DNA of 64,000 nt from Notamacropus eugenii (GCF_028372415.1 NC_092876.1:218785528-218849527), one strand, 5' to 3'; shown: positions 44,804 through 59,800, counted from the stretch's first letter. The notes: a model not told the origin generated them from the sequence alone. Numbers and translations: made by a program.

Positions 44804-47800
44804 GTAAGCCTTTCTTCGAGCACCCACGGAAGCCGAAAGGAGGAAGGGGCCTGGTGGGTGGGTGGAGGGCGCGGGGCCAAGGGGAGGACGGCGGAGAGCC
44901 GGCCCCCGACCCAAGAAGGGAGCAGGTCCTACCACCCCGGAGCGTGTGCTGAGGACCCCTGGGGTGCGGCCCAGGCCAGACTTTGGGTCGGGGCCTTGAG
45001 GCTTGGGAAGGGAAAGAGGAGCTCCTAAGCGGGCTGGGCGAGTCAGGGGGACCCTTCCCCGTGTTGGTGTTTCGGTACAGTAGGTCGGGTGGAGAATGGA
45101 GGGGATCTTTGATGGAAAAAATGTGTCGTGGGGGAGGGAGGCCGGGAGGCCGGGGTCGGGTTTCCGGAGCCCTTTAGGCCCTGCAGTGGTGGGGAGGGCG
45201 CTTTGGGAGATGGACCCGCCCGGCCGACCCGATTTGGGGTGATTACTTGTTGATTATAAAGTGCTAACAGGTTTTGAATTAAAGCCGCTCCGCTCGAGCC
45301 TTGTTTTGGGGTTTGCGTGGAAGCTTTCTGCGTCCCCCCGTTTCTTTGCTGGAGTGGGATTGCCTTGTAGAGTGTAGTGGAGGGAAAACTGATCCTCAAC
45401 GCGGCCGCCCCTGGCGTAGGCACCATTTTTATAGGACCCTGGACCTCTGGGCCTTCAAATGGTTCTTTACGACGCTGTTTTATTTTGGCAGAGGATTGCT
45501 CAATAGAGATCAAATTTAATTGTTTGATTTTAATTAACAAATAAAAGACGAGTTTGGCCACAGAAGGATAAACCGGGCATAAATGGAAATTTACTGGCAT
45601 GGGGGCAAATGTTGGGAGGGTTTTATTGCGGATTTTACTTGTGTCATAATAACTCACTCTTAAATGACATTTTCAAGTTTACAAAGGACTTTCCTCAGGC
45701 GTGAAAGTAGGTAGTGAAAAATACTGATATTACTTTTCCCATTTTACAGGTGAGGAAACTGAGGCTGAAAGATAAAACTTGCTCAAAATCTTTTATCTGC
45801 TATGCATTAACTGTAATAGAGTCTCTGAATGATAAAAGTAAGAGCAAAACTTATTTCTTTCTTTTTTTGTGTATGTCTTCCTTGGGATCTGTCATTTGCT
45901 CCCTGGATTTCCAGGTTATTTGTCCTTACCTGGAATAAAGAGATGAACCATCAGAATTTCAGTTGAGATTTGGTAATAGATATCAAGGAGACCTATAGAT
46001 CAAGTGAAACAAAATCATCAGAAGCTGTAGATTTTATTTTAGACTAACATTCATCTCACAGCAACTTTAATAAATAACTGATAGTTATTCTGACCCATAG
46101 ATAAATTTGTAATTCATTATCATTCTTCTTGTTAAAGATTATTAGTTGCCCCACAAAAATCATTTTTTGGAAGTAGTCAGTATTACAGTGCCATCCCCAT
46201 CCTTTGTAAAAATTTTCCATTCCATGGTTGACCCTCCCTTTAATTTTGGAAATGGTAATAAATCATGATATGAACCTGAAGATAATCAAAGAGAGAGATA
46301 GCTTTGTTATTTTACAAATTAATCAGTATTTTTAAGGACTGGTAGTTGGCTAGATTTTAAATTCATTAGTACATAAAACATTTTTAAAATACATTTTTAC
46401 CTTTCACCCCTTGGATATTATCAAAGCTGGTTCTGCTTGCTCCCAAATATATTCTTTTGTTGGCTCTACCAGTTATGCTGCATATGCAGAACAACCGGTT
46501 TTTAAGTCACCAAGTTGACACCCGTTTTGGCAGCCATTTTGGAAGAGAGCAGGCTTTCGGATTCTACTGAGAAAAACTAGTTTTCCTTCCATTATTATTT
46601 GAACGTTTCTATTTAACATTCTCCTTATGTCTCTAACTATAACCTAAAAATACTTGACCTTTATAGTTGAAAACTAAAACTCACTTTACAAAAGAGAACA
46701 AGATGTTTGTTAAGTTCTTTTTACTAATTTGGGGTTCATTTGACCTCATCATCAAGAACTTCCTTAAATGATCTTTAGGAAGTTTTAAAGAGTTTATCTC
46801 CATGTATTAGGATCATTTGGAGCTTAAAGGAACCTTCGATAATGAGTCTTATTTTACACATAAGAAATCTGAAGCCCAAAGAGTCCTAGGATCACAGGAT
46901 GATAGATTTATAGCTGTGAGGGACATTAGACATCATTTAGATCAGCCTCATTTTACAGATGAGGAGAGGTATAGGTAGCAGGTGCTCTGACTCCAAATTC
47001 AACACCTGACCCAGTTTTCTTCAGGAACATTGCTTGCTCAAAGTAATAGTAAAGCAGCAGGGCCAGAATTAGAATCCAGGTCCTCTGGCTCTTACAGGTT
47101 TTTGTTGGTTCTGCATGTTAACATTAAATTACTTGCTCTAATCAGTCAGGTTTTTATTAAGTCCCTACTATTTAAGTGTCCCATACTGCTACTCTATGGT
47201 TGCAAATACAATGAATATAATCCCTATTCCCAAGGAGCTTACATGCTAATGTAGGAGACAAGTATTCCCTTCGTATATAAATTTATACAGAATAAATATA
47301 AAGAGAATAATGCAAATAAACAGTTCAAAGATAAGGTTGTTTGAGAGGAATAGCTCTAATACTTGAAAGGATCCGGTTTCTTGTACAAGATAGGCATTTA
47401 CATTTGGAATATGAACTGAAGATACTAGGGTGTGAATAGGGAGCTGAGTGACAAGGTGAGATCAGCCTTTAGGAAACACTTAGCTCTTTATATTATTGTG
47501 CTAATAAGACACAAACATACATAGTTTTATGAAAATACCAAAGATTTTTGAAGGAGAGGCTCAACATGCCAAATTTTTCCCTCTGATTACCATTTTGTTT
47601 TACCCTGTTTTTATTTAGGCTTTAGTCAAACGGTAGTTATTTTTCTAGGTGGATTACATATGAATTCTTTACAGAAAGAACTGATGATTCAGTTACTTAG
47701 TATGAAACATAAGTATTTCCTTAGGGAGAGATAAAGAAGGAGAAATGGAATTTGGATTGTTACAAAGCTGTCCTTGGGACCTTTGATACTAGATCACTTC

Positions 47801-50800
47801 ATATGTCCTCTTTATATAGAGGCAGCAAGGTGTGGGGAAAAAAAATTTAGATTCTGAGGGTCAATTTTTTTATTTACAAAAGAGGATAATCTTTATACTA
47901 CTAATATCATAGGGTTATTAGAGGAAAGTGTTTTGTAAATTTTTCATTCTTATGTAGCACTTTATTAAGGTAGGTAACTAACAATTTACTAGGTCCTAAA
48001 ATAGCATAATTTTACTGAATTCCATTGTATATTACAGTACCTTTTGTTTGATCAGGTTCTACCATAGGCATGACTTTAATATTAATAGCCAACTTAATAT
48101 TTAAATGTTAATAGCTAACATTTATATAACACTTTAAAGTTTGCAAAGAACTTTATATATCATTCATTTGATCCTTGTGACAACTTTGTGAGGTAGGTTT
48201 TATTATTCGTCTTTTATGATTAAGAAAAATCACTTGCCAAGAGACTTAACTAGACAATGTCTGAAGCAGGATTTGAACTCAGATATTCTTGACTTGCATC
48301 CAGCTCTTTAATCTACTACACCAAACTGCTTGAAGACTTCCATATACAGTAGATTGGGGAAATAGGATCCACTTTCCCATATGACAGTGTGTGGAGTTAA
48401 GTCATAAGATCATGGTTTGGGAGCTTGGGAACATAAGAGGGTTTTTGTTTAGAAATTACAGTTGTGTTCAACTCTTTGTTGACCCCATTTGGGGTTTTCT
48501 TGACAAAGATGCTGCAGTAGTTTGCCATTTCCTTCTCCAGCTCATTTTACATGTGAAGAAACTGAGGCAAACAGGGTTAAGTGACTTGCCTAGGGTCATG
48601 CAGCTAATGTCTCTGGAGTCAAATTTGAACTCGGGAAGATGAGTTCCTGGCCATGCGATCTATCCATTGTATCCACTCTGCCACCTAGCCCTCCTACCTG
48701 GAGGCTAAGGTAGTCCGATCCTTTTATCTAAGGTTGCATAAGTTAAATCCTGGCAGAGCAAGGATGTCAACCAGGTCCTCTGATTCCAGATCCAGCACTG
48801 TACCACTTTTGCTTCCAAAAAAACAGGGTGAATATATTTATATTTTGCTGTGTAGGCATAATGATATGACATGGCTTATACCTTATTATTCTATTTAGTC
48901 TTTACTAGAGTTATATTGAATTAGTTTCACTTACTTCTTTGGCCAAAGTGGTACAGTAAAAAATGGTGTGCCAAGTAGTCTGCAAAGGGAATTATTCTAG
49001 ATACAAATTGTAGATTTTTGACTATACTTTGTTAATGAATTATAATAATCACTTAATTTTTTTCCCCTGAAACTGGGTTAAAAACCTTTTCTTGTTTTTT
49101 GAAAATAAAATGATACAAGCCTTGAGGAAATTGTTTTAAGAATTCATATTTTGTTCACATTATTAAATTGTACAATTTATCAGGTGCTGCAGACTAAAAA
49201 CATAAGACTTGACCTAATGAAAATTAGATGGCAGGCCTCAAATAATACTGTACTTGTACTTTTGATTTCATTTTTTTAAAGACCACCTGTCATCGAATTC
49301 TTACCTGTAGTAGTTATGGGGAAATAAATACAGTTTTTATTGTATATAGGGAGCGCTAGAAAGTCAGGGAAGTATCTGGGGATAGGAACTAATGTAAACA
49401 TGGGTGGGGCCGTAGTTTGGTTATCTAGTTTATGGCTGTTGTGTAAGTCTGGATGTACAGACTGTACAACAGAACAAAACATCCATAGGTAGCATCCCAG
49501 TCACTCTATGCAGAAAGGGGCATTAGAGGTCATTCAGAAGTTACTGTACTTACTTTTTCCTCTTTTTTTGTGGTAATATGAGAGAGGAACAAGCATTTAT
49601 ATATTACCTATTATGTGTCAAGCCTTGTGCTAAGAGCTTTACAAATATCTCATTTGATCTTCACAATAGCCTTAAGAGGTAGGTGCTATTACTGTCCTCA
49701 CTTAAAGTTGAGGAAACTGAGGCATGCAGTTTAAATAACTTGCTCAGAGTCATAGACCTAGTGTCTAAGGTCACATTTTAACTCGGGTGTTCCTAACTCC
49801 TCTCCCAATATTCTATCCACTGCCCTATTTTGCTACCAATAAAGGGGCAAGATCCCTGGGTTCTTTGGAATGGAAGTAGGCATGCATTTAGGTGGGGAAC
49901 TCCCTTTGGTAGTATTTCAAGACAGATTTGTTATCTTATACAAGAAATTCTTCACTTTTCAAAAATAATAGAGCATACAAGGTCAGGCTTAGGTGTGCCC
50001 AGGGCAGACCCTACCCTTAGGGTCTGGGGGAGAAGGGAGATAGGAATTTCTTATTTCTGTAGCTCCAGAATACACAGAGGCCATCCTAATTTGGGAAAGG
50101 GCTTTATCAGTCATGCTTCAATGTCAGTTAATTTAAATGGTTCTTAGGATTTAAACTGAAAAGATCTTGGAAGTTGTTTACCCTGACCCCCTCATTTTAT
50201 TAATGAAGAAACCTAAGTCCAGGGAGGAGCTCATGACATATCTAAAGTTATGCAAACTGTAGTAGAATTGTAGTTTGAAATCGGATCCTCTGACTCCAAA
50301 TTACGAAATATCACCATATCCTTAGACTTGAATTGTAATCTTTATTTAGGACTGTCACAAAAAGGTCTTGAGATATTTTGTAACTAAATATTTATGGGAT
50401 AGAGATGACTGTGTCCCTAGCCAAATGTTAGGCACAAAATACAAATAGGAGACACTGAGGGATATGGTAAGGTATTAGGATTATAGGATATTTAGTTGAG
50501 CACTTGAAGAGATCTTAAAGGACCATTTAGTCCAACTTTCTCATTTTACAGATCAGATGAGGAGGCCAGAGAAGTTAAGTAGCATGTTCAAGGTCAAACA
50601 GGATTCACACTTTCTCTGGCTGGAAAGCTGGCTTTCTTTACGGTACTATGGATTTTCTAGAGTTACTTGAAGAGCTTGGGAGCTTCAGTAGGAATTTAGG
50701 GCAGATTGTGGTAATGTGAAGGCTTTAGGTGTCTTGGGGGGAGGAGAAAATGGAAGACCCTAGGAGGTGGAGGAGTACAGTTTTCATGACCTATCTTGAC

Positions 50801-53800
50801 TAGGTAATCCTGACAAAGTGGGATTGATGGGCTGGGTCACTGAAAATAAAAATAAATAAATATCTGACTTTCATTAGAATTATCTGGTAGCTTTTCACAC
50901 TTATCTGTAAGGTTTTAAATTTCTGAAGCAGATTGAGTTATGTGTAGTTAATTTTCAAAGGCTTCAAATAGAGAATAGACAAGCATCTATAAAGTACTTG
51001 TTTGTTTTAGTCCTGTCTGACTCAATGATTCCCACCCTTTGTAGGGAGAGGGGCCACAAAGATACTGAAGTGTTTTGCCAGGTCCTTCTGCAGTTCATTT
51101 TACAGATGAAGAAATTGAAGTAAACAAGGTTGTGTGCCCAGGGTCACACAGTGTCTGAGGCAGGATATGAACTTGGGGATTCCTGACTCTCATCCATTGA
51201 TATGCCAGGTAATACAGCTAATTCACAGAACTTTGTATTATTTTTGCATTCAAACTAAAAGATTTGACTCTAGCACAAAGTTGATTTGCAAATTTTATTT
51301 GATGCTATCACAAAATGTTCTTTTGTGATATTTTGTTATTAAAAAATACTTAGAGGACACCTTCAAAGGAAAACTTGAACCATCTGGTCAAAACATTTGT
51401 GATAATGAGGTTTTTGAAAATAGTTTACAGTTTTTGATTTACTGATATGACAAAACAACTGAAGACTGAGGGGCGTGGCATTACAATAGATACTTGTTTT
51501 TCCAGCCTCCAGTTAATTGGGAGTCACTGCAAAGGGGGCGGGGTAGCTTCCGGAGCTTACAGAATCAAATCTAGCTGAAATTTTTACCTAGAAACTTTGG
51601 TTATGGCCTTAACTTATACATTGTTTTGGGACAGGAGTTCTTAATGTGGAGTCTATGAACATGGAAAAAATGTTGGTAACTGTGTTTCAGTGTTAAAGGT
51701 TTCCTTTATAATTCTATTTATTTTATTTACTTAAAATATTTTGAAAGAGGGTTTATAGGCTGTACCAGATTGCTGAAGAAGTCCATTGTTGTTAGATCTT
51801 TGTTGTGTAAGACACTTTGTGACTCTGTGGACCATACTGTCCATGGGCTTTTCTTGGCAGGGATACTGGAGTGGTTTGCTGTTTCTTTCTTCAGTGAATT
51901 AAGGCAAACAAGTTAAGTGACTTGACTGGTTTGACTCTAGACCTAGAAGTCTATCCACTTTAAAAAACCCTATTATAGGGTGTTTTTCCTTCTCCTCTTT
52001 CCCTCTCCCTCTTTTCTCCTTCCCTTTTCTTTCCTTCTATTTTCCTTATATTAACACCCTAAGTTTACAAAATTTGTCAGATATGAATTATCTCTAGTAT
52101 TTTATCTGGAACTTCATGAAAAATTTTTGGGAATTTGTCGTGTTTGATACTTTAATAGTTCCTCCTTATAACACTTGCTCTTCTTTCTTCCTACTTAAAT
52201 ATCTTTCTTTTATCCATCACTTCATGTTCAATTTACTTTATTCAGTTAATCTTCATAATTCTTGTCTGCCCCTTGTTTACTTAAGAGTCACTGAATTTCT
52301 GCTGTGAATCTTGGACGTCAGAGGTTGATTAGTAATATCAGTTCAACAATGTTACTCCTAACCTTTAAGTTACACTACTTTTCCTGAGAATTGTTACTTT
52401 CTGTATACATTTAGATCTTCAAGTTTAGTTTTTTTATTTACTGTAGAAATATTTACACTATAAATAACATTTCTCTATTCCAGTATAGTATTTAAGATTT
52501 TGCTTCATTTACTTTGGACCATATTGTAATGTCTTGAAGATAGCAGACGTTTGGTAAATAGTTGAATTTAATTTTGGAGTTCACTAGTAACTATCCTCCT
52601 TGGGCTTTACCTTAATTATTTCCAGAGATTTTAAAATAAATACAATCTAATAGGAGACTGACTAGTGAGAAGAACTTAGTCCTTAGAGGTTTCCCAATGT
52701 TCCTTGCCTGGTTCTTTTCCAGTTGGAGGCTTGGTGAGTCTGCTTCTATGCATGTATGATGAAGGGGCCCTTTCTTCCACTTCACAGTACTCAGGCAGGT
52801 GTCCTCTGGGTGCTTCCTTTTAGCTTACTTGAGGGTGATGAAAAAATCTTTTAATTTGTCTTCATGGTTCAAGCTGTTCTTGTGTCACACCAGAAAAGAA
52901 GGCAGTCCTTGTCCCCTCTATCTGCCAGGGAAGAGAGGGAGATATTGTCTGGAACCTTTTGTATGCATAACCAGTTTCAGCTCAGCAGCCAGTTTAGAAG
53001 ACTTTTTGTCTTTATGCAGTGAATTGATTGGGAATAGAGGACACCTGCCTGAATGCTCTGGGATTGGAGAAATTACATTATGCATGCCTGGAAGTAGGCT
53101 TATCAAGCCTCCACTCTGATTGGAACCAGGCCTGGCATACTGCATCATACTTTTAAAGACTAACACTTATTGGCTTGGTCCCTGCTACACTAATGGGCTA
53201 ATGTCATGTCTTTGGTATCTTCTTTGTATTAAAATTGCCTAATTGTTTTACTCTTATAAAAGTAAGATGGATAGATAGTTCATGAAAAACTATTGTGTCA
53301 TTTTCTGAGTTTCATCAACCATGTCTATTGGAGACCCGGCCTTTAAGTAGTAGTTCTTGTACAGCATCATATTCTGCTAGTTTTTTAAAATTACAGTTGA
53401 TTTTTAATTATTTGTGATGGTGAAAAATTCAGTGAATTGGATTTAAAAATTTTTTTTATGTCCTCAATTTGAATATTTTTGTATCTGATAAAGAAATTAC
53501 ACTTCATAGGTATGGTATTTTGAAGATATACCAAGCTGAATAGTGAAGTAACATCAGTATTTTCAACATGAATAAAATAAGAAAATAATCATATCAAAAA
53601 TTTACTAACTATATACAGGAACTACATCTGCTAATTATAGTTATTATAGCATTAACTATATATGAGAACTCTGCTATGATTCTGAATTTCAAGGCAGAGT
53701 TGTAATTTTTCACTTAGAGCATGAATTTCAAACACTCAATCCTGGTGAGTAGAAGGAAACTTCATTTAACCCAGTAAGTGCTCTAGTTTGACCTACTGCT

Positions 53801-56800
53801 TATGCAACCACATTATGTAAGTTTCCAAGTGACACGTACATTGCAGATTTCAATCAAGTCATCTAAAAGGAGTTGCCAGAAATAATTACTTACCCTGTAA
53901 ATTTGCTGTCTCTGAGGCCTCTACCTCTTCATTTTCTCCCTTGAGTTTCACTTTGAGCATTTTTCCTATTAGGTTATTCTTCTTATCTCCAAATCTGCCT
54001 GGTCATAGTGGAATGAGTGTATATTTATGTTCAGAGTAACATCATATTGAACAATATTAAGATTATTACTGTTGCTTAAGAGGTACAGTAACAGCTCAAC
54101 TGATGTATAAAGCTTTACATTTTACAAAATGCTTTCCTTCTGACAGTCCTGTGAGGTAAGTAGTGGACATAATGTTCTCATTTTACAGATGAAGAACATG
54201 AAACTCAGAGAAGATAAGTTTTTAGATTTTAGATTTTGAAAATTTCCACAGAAAGCTATAAAGAAGGTATAGTTGAGAGATCTAAGAAAATAAATGTTAT
54301 TTTGGCCCAATTCAGTTTTTCTGGAAGTAATATTACCTCAGATGTAATAAATTAGTTTTGTCTAGTTTTATATAGAGTTGCTTATTTAAGTTTAGGACAG
54401 TCTAGATAAGAGAAAAAGTGCAAAATACAGTCAACAATTGTGTATTTTTTTAAATTGAGAATTGTAAAGAACAAGCTATATTTCAGATTGTCTTGATATC
54501 TTGGCATGTTAGGTCCTCAAAAGTTGTACCAAAGTTTGGTAGCTTCTATCATACTGGACAGCCATCAAGTAGAATTTCAACATCAGAAATGCCTGCATTC
54601 TTTGGGATGTGTGGGTGTTCAAGGAGGATTAGTATGTCTGGTATGAGGACTTGCCTCTGAGCCCTTTCCAGGGTTGCTAATCCACTTTTGGTGTCCACCT
54701 AGCACTCACCTCTTACCTATTGCTCCAAGAAACTGTAGCATGCACAGTGGCCATACCTGAGTGAATCCCTGCAGGTTGAGAGTGTCTGATGTGCTGAAAA
54801 CTGTTATCATGAAGGCAGAACAGAAAGCATCCAGTATTGTTTCAGTTGTATCTGACTCTTCTTGACCCCATTTGGGCTTTTCTTGGCAGAGATAGTGAAG
54901 TAGTCTGCCAGTGCCTTCAGTTCATTTTACACATGAGGAAACTGGAGCAAAGTGCTTTATGTGACTTACCCAGGGTGACACAGCTACTAAGTGTCTGAGG
55001 CCGGATTTAAACTCAGGTCCATCTGATTGCAGGCCCGGCATTCTATCCACTGCACTACCTAGCTGCCCTCCACTGTGCCACCTAGTCCTATACCCTCATT
55101 TTATAATTGAGGAAATTGAGACCCAAAGACATTAAGTGACTTACTCAAAATTTACTTGGTGTAGTAGGTGAGATTTGAAGCTAGATCCTCTGACTACAGA
55201 GCTACTGCTTTCCCCATTGTACTAGGTTGCTTCCATAGGGGACACCTTGAACTTTGTTCAAATCTTGACAAGTCAGTCTTTTTGGAGGGAGAAGGTTGCT
55301 TAAAAGTAAGTGGAACCAACACCTAAAACATGCCAGGTCTCTGGGTTTGTAAAGACAAAGAAACGAGCTTACATTCTATGACCTGGAAACAAAAGTTTTG
55401 ATATTGCTTATTAAAATAAGATACTGGGGGAAACATAAAGGTGCATAGTGGTGCCTGTTGCCATAGTGTCAGATCATTTTCCATCTATTCTATATTTTTA
55501 TGCCATCTTTCATTGTAATGTAAGCTCCTTAAGGTCAGGAGCTATTAACCTCTTTATAACCCTAATGTCAAGAACATAGCATAGTAGGTGCTAAATAAAT
55601 GCTTGTTGATTGTTGAGAACCCATGTGGATTTCATAGGAATTTTTGAGTTAAGACACTGTTAAGAAAGTCTTAAAATCTCTTTAAAAATCTCAAGATTTT
55701 CCTCCTTTTCAGGAATAATGTGATATTGGAAAGAGCCCTGGATTTAGATCTAGAAGATCTAGGTTTTAATATTAGCTCTCCTACTGCCTTTATACATTAC
55801 AAGTCATTTAACTTTTGGGCTTCATTTTCTTCATTCTGTAAAATGTATTAAGTTGGACTAGATGATCCCAAAGGATACTTTCTAGGTAGAAAGATGAAAA
55901 CCTCATGTGCCAATTTCATACTTCAAGTATGTTACTTTATAATCACATTCTTGTTATATTATTTGATCCTTAGAACATAATTGTGAGAATGAGGAAATTT
56001 TGAGGAGAAAGAGATGTGTGGGGGAAGTTCGACAAAAGTGGTAGGGCATCATTCGGATTGCTACAGGGTATGTAGCAGCTGAGGACTTGTAGTGGATGAG
56101 TACATTTTTCTTCACCAGGAAAGGAAACCTCAGTTCTCCAAGTTTTTGGATCCTTAGGGGTCAGCAGCAGTGGGACCCTGCAAAATAAACCAAAATAAAA
56201 CCTTAACCAAAATAAAAGATTGAGTCTATACCGCAGTATCTGTGCTTAGACTTTTTCCTTCTTGAAAGCACTGCCTGCTCCTGCGTTTCCATTTGAACGT
56301 CATAAGATTTAAAATTAGAAGTGAATTTAGAAAAAGAAATTGAGGCCCAGAGAGGTTGGGTGACTTTCTACACATCAATTAATAAACTCCAAAAATGTGT
56401 TGTGTTCTATTCCGTGAGATGTTCTGGAGACAGTAAATAATTTTGCTATTTCCATTGGATTGTGAGTAAAATATTTATAAACCAGTGAGAGGAAGTTGAT
56501 TTAAATCTAAGTCACATTAGATCTAGATCTGGAAGAGACTTCAGAGATAACATAACCCTCATATTTTTTGGGTGAGGAATTAAAACTTAACGAGGTTAAG
56601 TGACATGCCAAGGTTATACAGGTAATCAAATGGCAGAACCAAAATTTGAACCCAGGTCTTTTGACTTCAAATCTAGCACCTTTCCCACCATACTATGCCA
56701 TGCTGCTTCCCACCATTTAGTGACCTCAAAAAATTTTATTTTAGAGAACAAAATGGAGGGGCGGAGCCAAGATGGTGGAGTGAGAACAACTACTCACCTA

Positions 56801-59800
56801 AGCTCTTAGACAAACTCCTTCAGATACTGCTAAAAAAAGAATCTGACCAACTTTTGGAGGTGCAGAATCCAATAGGAGATAGACTATAGCAGATTCACAG
56901 ACTGGAAGGTAGACAGGAAGGGGTGGAGGAGCATATAGCCCACCAGCCAAGGCAGGATGGAGCAAGAAAGCCCTGAGGCAGTGCAACATGGCTCAATAGC
57001 AGCCCAGGGTGGGAGTCCGGGGAAATTGAGCGAGTGAGGACTGAGGTGCCTCAGATACCTGCAGCAGCTGCTCCTGAGACTCAGATTAAATGTCTGTAAG
57101 TCACCTACTTGAACTCCTGGGAGCCAAAATGGCGGAGTGATTAGTAACTGCTCTCTCCTCCCCCCTTGTTGACCTTGAAAGAACCATAAAATATTTCCCC
57201 AGAAAAATCCTGAAACGATGGGATCAGCAGAAGGGGAAAACAGTCTCATAGCACATGAGGCAAGGAAAGTCTGTAAGGAGTATTCCTCTTACAGTGGTGG
57301 GGGATCAGAGCTGTTCCAGACAGCCAGAGCGCCAGGGTTGTGGAGTCTAGGCACCATGACCCAGGCATGCCTAAGTGCTCCAGGGAAAACGGGAAGACAG
57401 GAAGGCCCAGAGGCTGAGCTTGCCTTTTCGTCAGCTCAGCTGAGGAGATCTCCCTGGACCAGACCACCCCTCCCCCCTACTTAACAAGGTAGCTCCAGGG
57501 CTAATTTGGGGTAACACAGAAAGGAAGAATTCACCTGGTCACTCCTTTCTCACACCAGGCAGCTCAGCTCCAGGTTCTTTAGCTTCTAGCTGAAAGAACC
57601 AGAGGCCACAGTACACGAAACATCATCATGAGTAAAAAGCAAAGCAAGAAGGAAAAGACCATAGAATCTTTCTATGGGGACAAGGACCAAAACATGAATA
57701 CCAAAGAGGTCTGTATTGAGACTGTACTCCCATCTGAAACTTCAGAAGGGATTATGAACTGGTGGGATGCACAAAGAGTACTCTTGGAAGAACTAAAGAA
57801 GGAAATAGAAGAAAAACTGGCCAATGATTTTCAAAATATGAAAAAAGAATTTACTGAATAGAACAACTCTTTAAAAAGGAAAATTGAACAAATGGAAAAG
57901 GAAGTACAAAAACTAACTGGAGAAACTGATTGCTTAAAAGGAATAATTGGACAGATGGAAAAGGAGATGCAAAAGTTAACTGAAGAAAACAATATGATAA
58001 AAATTAGACTTGGGCAAGTAGAAGCTAATGACTCTATAAGACATCAAGAATCAGTCAAAGAAAATGTAAAGATAGAAGAAAACTTAAAATATCTAATTGG
58101 AAAAACAACTGACCTGGGAAATAAATCCAGGAGAGAAAATATAAGAGTTATTGGCCTACCAGAAAGCCATGATGAGAAAAAGAGTCTGGACAATAGTTTC
58201 CAAGAAATCATCAAGGAAAACTGCCCAGAAGTGCTAGATCCAGAGGACAAAATAGTCATCGAAAGAATGTTCCCTTCCTGAAAGGGATCCCAAACTAAAA
58301 ATCCCTTAGAAATATTGTTGCCAAATTCTAGAACTATCAAGTGAAGGAGAAAATACTACAGGCAGCCAGAGAGAAACCATTCACATATTGAGGAGCTACA
58401 GTCAGGATCACACAGGACCTTGCAGCTTCTATGTTAAAAAATTGAAGGAATTGGAATAGGATATTTTGTAAGGCAAAGCAGCTGGGACTACAACCAAGGA
58501 TCAATTACCCAGCAAAGTTCAGCATAACATTTCAGGCAAGGAGATGGACATTCAACAAAATAAGGGATTTCCATACCTTCCTGATAAAAAGGCCAGAACT
58601 CAATAGGAGATTGGATCTTAAAATGCAGATCTCATGAGAGGCATAAAGAAAAGAAAAACTTGTTACTCAATTTGGGCAAACTGTTTACCCTCCCTGTAAG
58701 AGAAGATGATACTTGTTAATCTTGAGAATTGTATATCTATTATGAAATATAAAAGGGATATATATAGATAGAGGGAGGTGGTATAAAGTAAGTGATGTGA
58801 TGATAAAAATGTGATTTAAGGATGCGAAGGGATTGTAATAGGAGATTTCATGAAAAGGAGGAAGCAGAAAATGGTAAATTACATCACAGGAAGAAGCACA
58901 AAATTAGAGTAGAGGGAAAGAGGGGAGGGAGATGAGCATTGTTTGAGAGGTACTCTTATCTGATTTGGTTTAAGGAGGGAACAACAAAATTAAGTATATA
59001 AATCTAGACTACTTCTATAGTCAGTAGGAGGGGAAGAAGGAAAGAAGGGGGAGGGGAGGCTAAAAGGGAGGGAAAAAGTAGTAAGGGTAAAGGGGAGTAA
59101 AAGGAGGGGAGCTGAAAGAAGGAAGAGAAGACTGCGGGAGGTGGTGGTCAAAAAAAGAAATAAAATGGCTCACCAGAGGTCATATTGTTCACCTGTGGCT
59201 TTAGAACCTAGGTTTCTTGACTTTCCCTACTACATTAAAAAGGGAAATAGCAGCAAAAGTAATTAAGTAGAGGACTATACATACTAATTTGAGTATGAAA
59301 GGGTGAATGATTAAAAACATGTATTGTGCATGTATATTTGCAAAGAAAACACTGCTAAGTACTAGGGATACAAATAGGAAAGTTAGACAGTTCCTTCTCT
59401 CAAGGAGCTTACTTCAAATGGAAAGGTCCCATGGTCCTTAGAGTGCAGTGGCAAAGTAGATGGAAATGATTATTCTTTAATGTCTTTTCCACTGGTAAAA
59501 TCTTAACAGTCTCTGATGTTGACCCATTTGACCATGCCAAAGACTTTGACAAGAACTTTTCTCTCCTCTGGGGCTTCAATAGAGGTGGTAACTGCTGGAG
59601 CCTTTGCTAAGCTTCCTGTATGTAGGGATTATTTTCTGGGGTAATAGCTGAGGTCACTGGGTTGAAAACATTGTTATTCCCAACGCCTATGATTGGGGTT
59701 TAGGGTCCTGACCTGTTCCCATCAGGTTCTAATGGGAGAAGTTGGTCAAGGTGGTGGTGGAGCTGTCCTGACCTTGACACATGCAGTTTCCTGTCCATCC

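Larger units (their letters stand above)
44100..45470 (+). promoter_or_regulatory. MARCHF7: CpG-island promoter of MARCHF7
   Basis: This is the only dense CpG cluster in the window, about 1.4 kb, and it is free of repeats in its core. It sits 16 kb upstream of the MARCHF7 start codon and contains a strong splice donor at 44803/44804. There is no obvious TATA box, as usual for broadly expressed genes. Motifs near the likely start include TCTCGCGAGA at 44558, GGGGCGGGGC near 44610-44619 (GC box) and CACGTGAC at 44619 (E-box/USF type). Transcription probably starts between about 44630 and 44720. The exact site cannot be read from sequence. Confidence 0.85.

Noticed and set aside
44194-45177. Several open frames up to 166 codons in the CpG island
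   Set aside because: High GC content removes stop codons in all frames. The residues are Arg/Gly/Pro/Ala-rich without a domain, and the frames cross the exon 1 donor.
45043-45657. 204-codon antisense open frame
   Set aside because: It lies on the flank of the CpG island, is Pro/Ser-rich and has no recognised domain or flanking splice sites. A divergent transcript is possible, but a protein is not supported.
52799-53119. 106-codon intronic open frame
   Set aside because: It has no recognisable domain, no conserved motif and no supporting splice sites. Its length is expected by chance over this much sequence.
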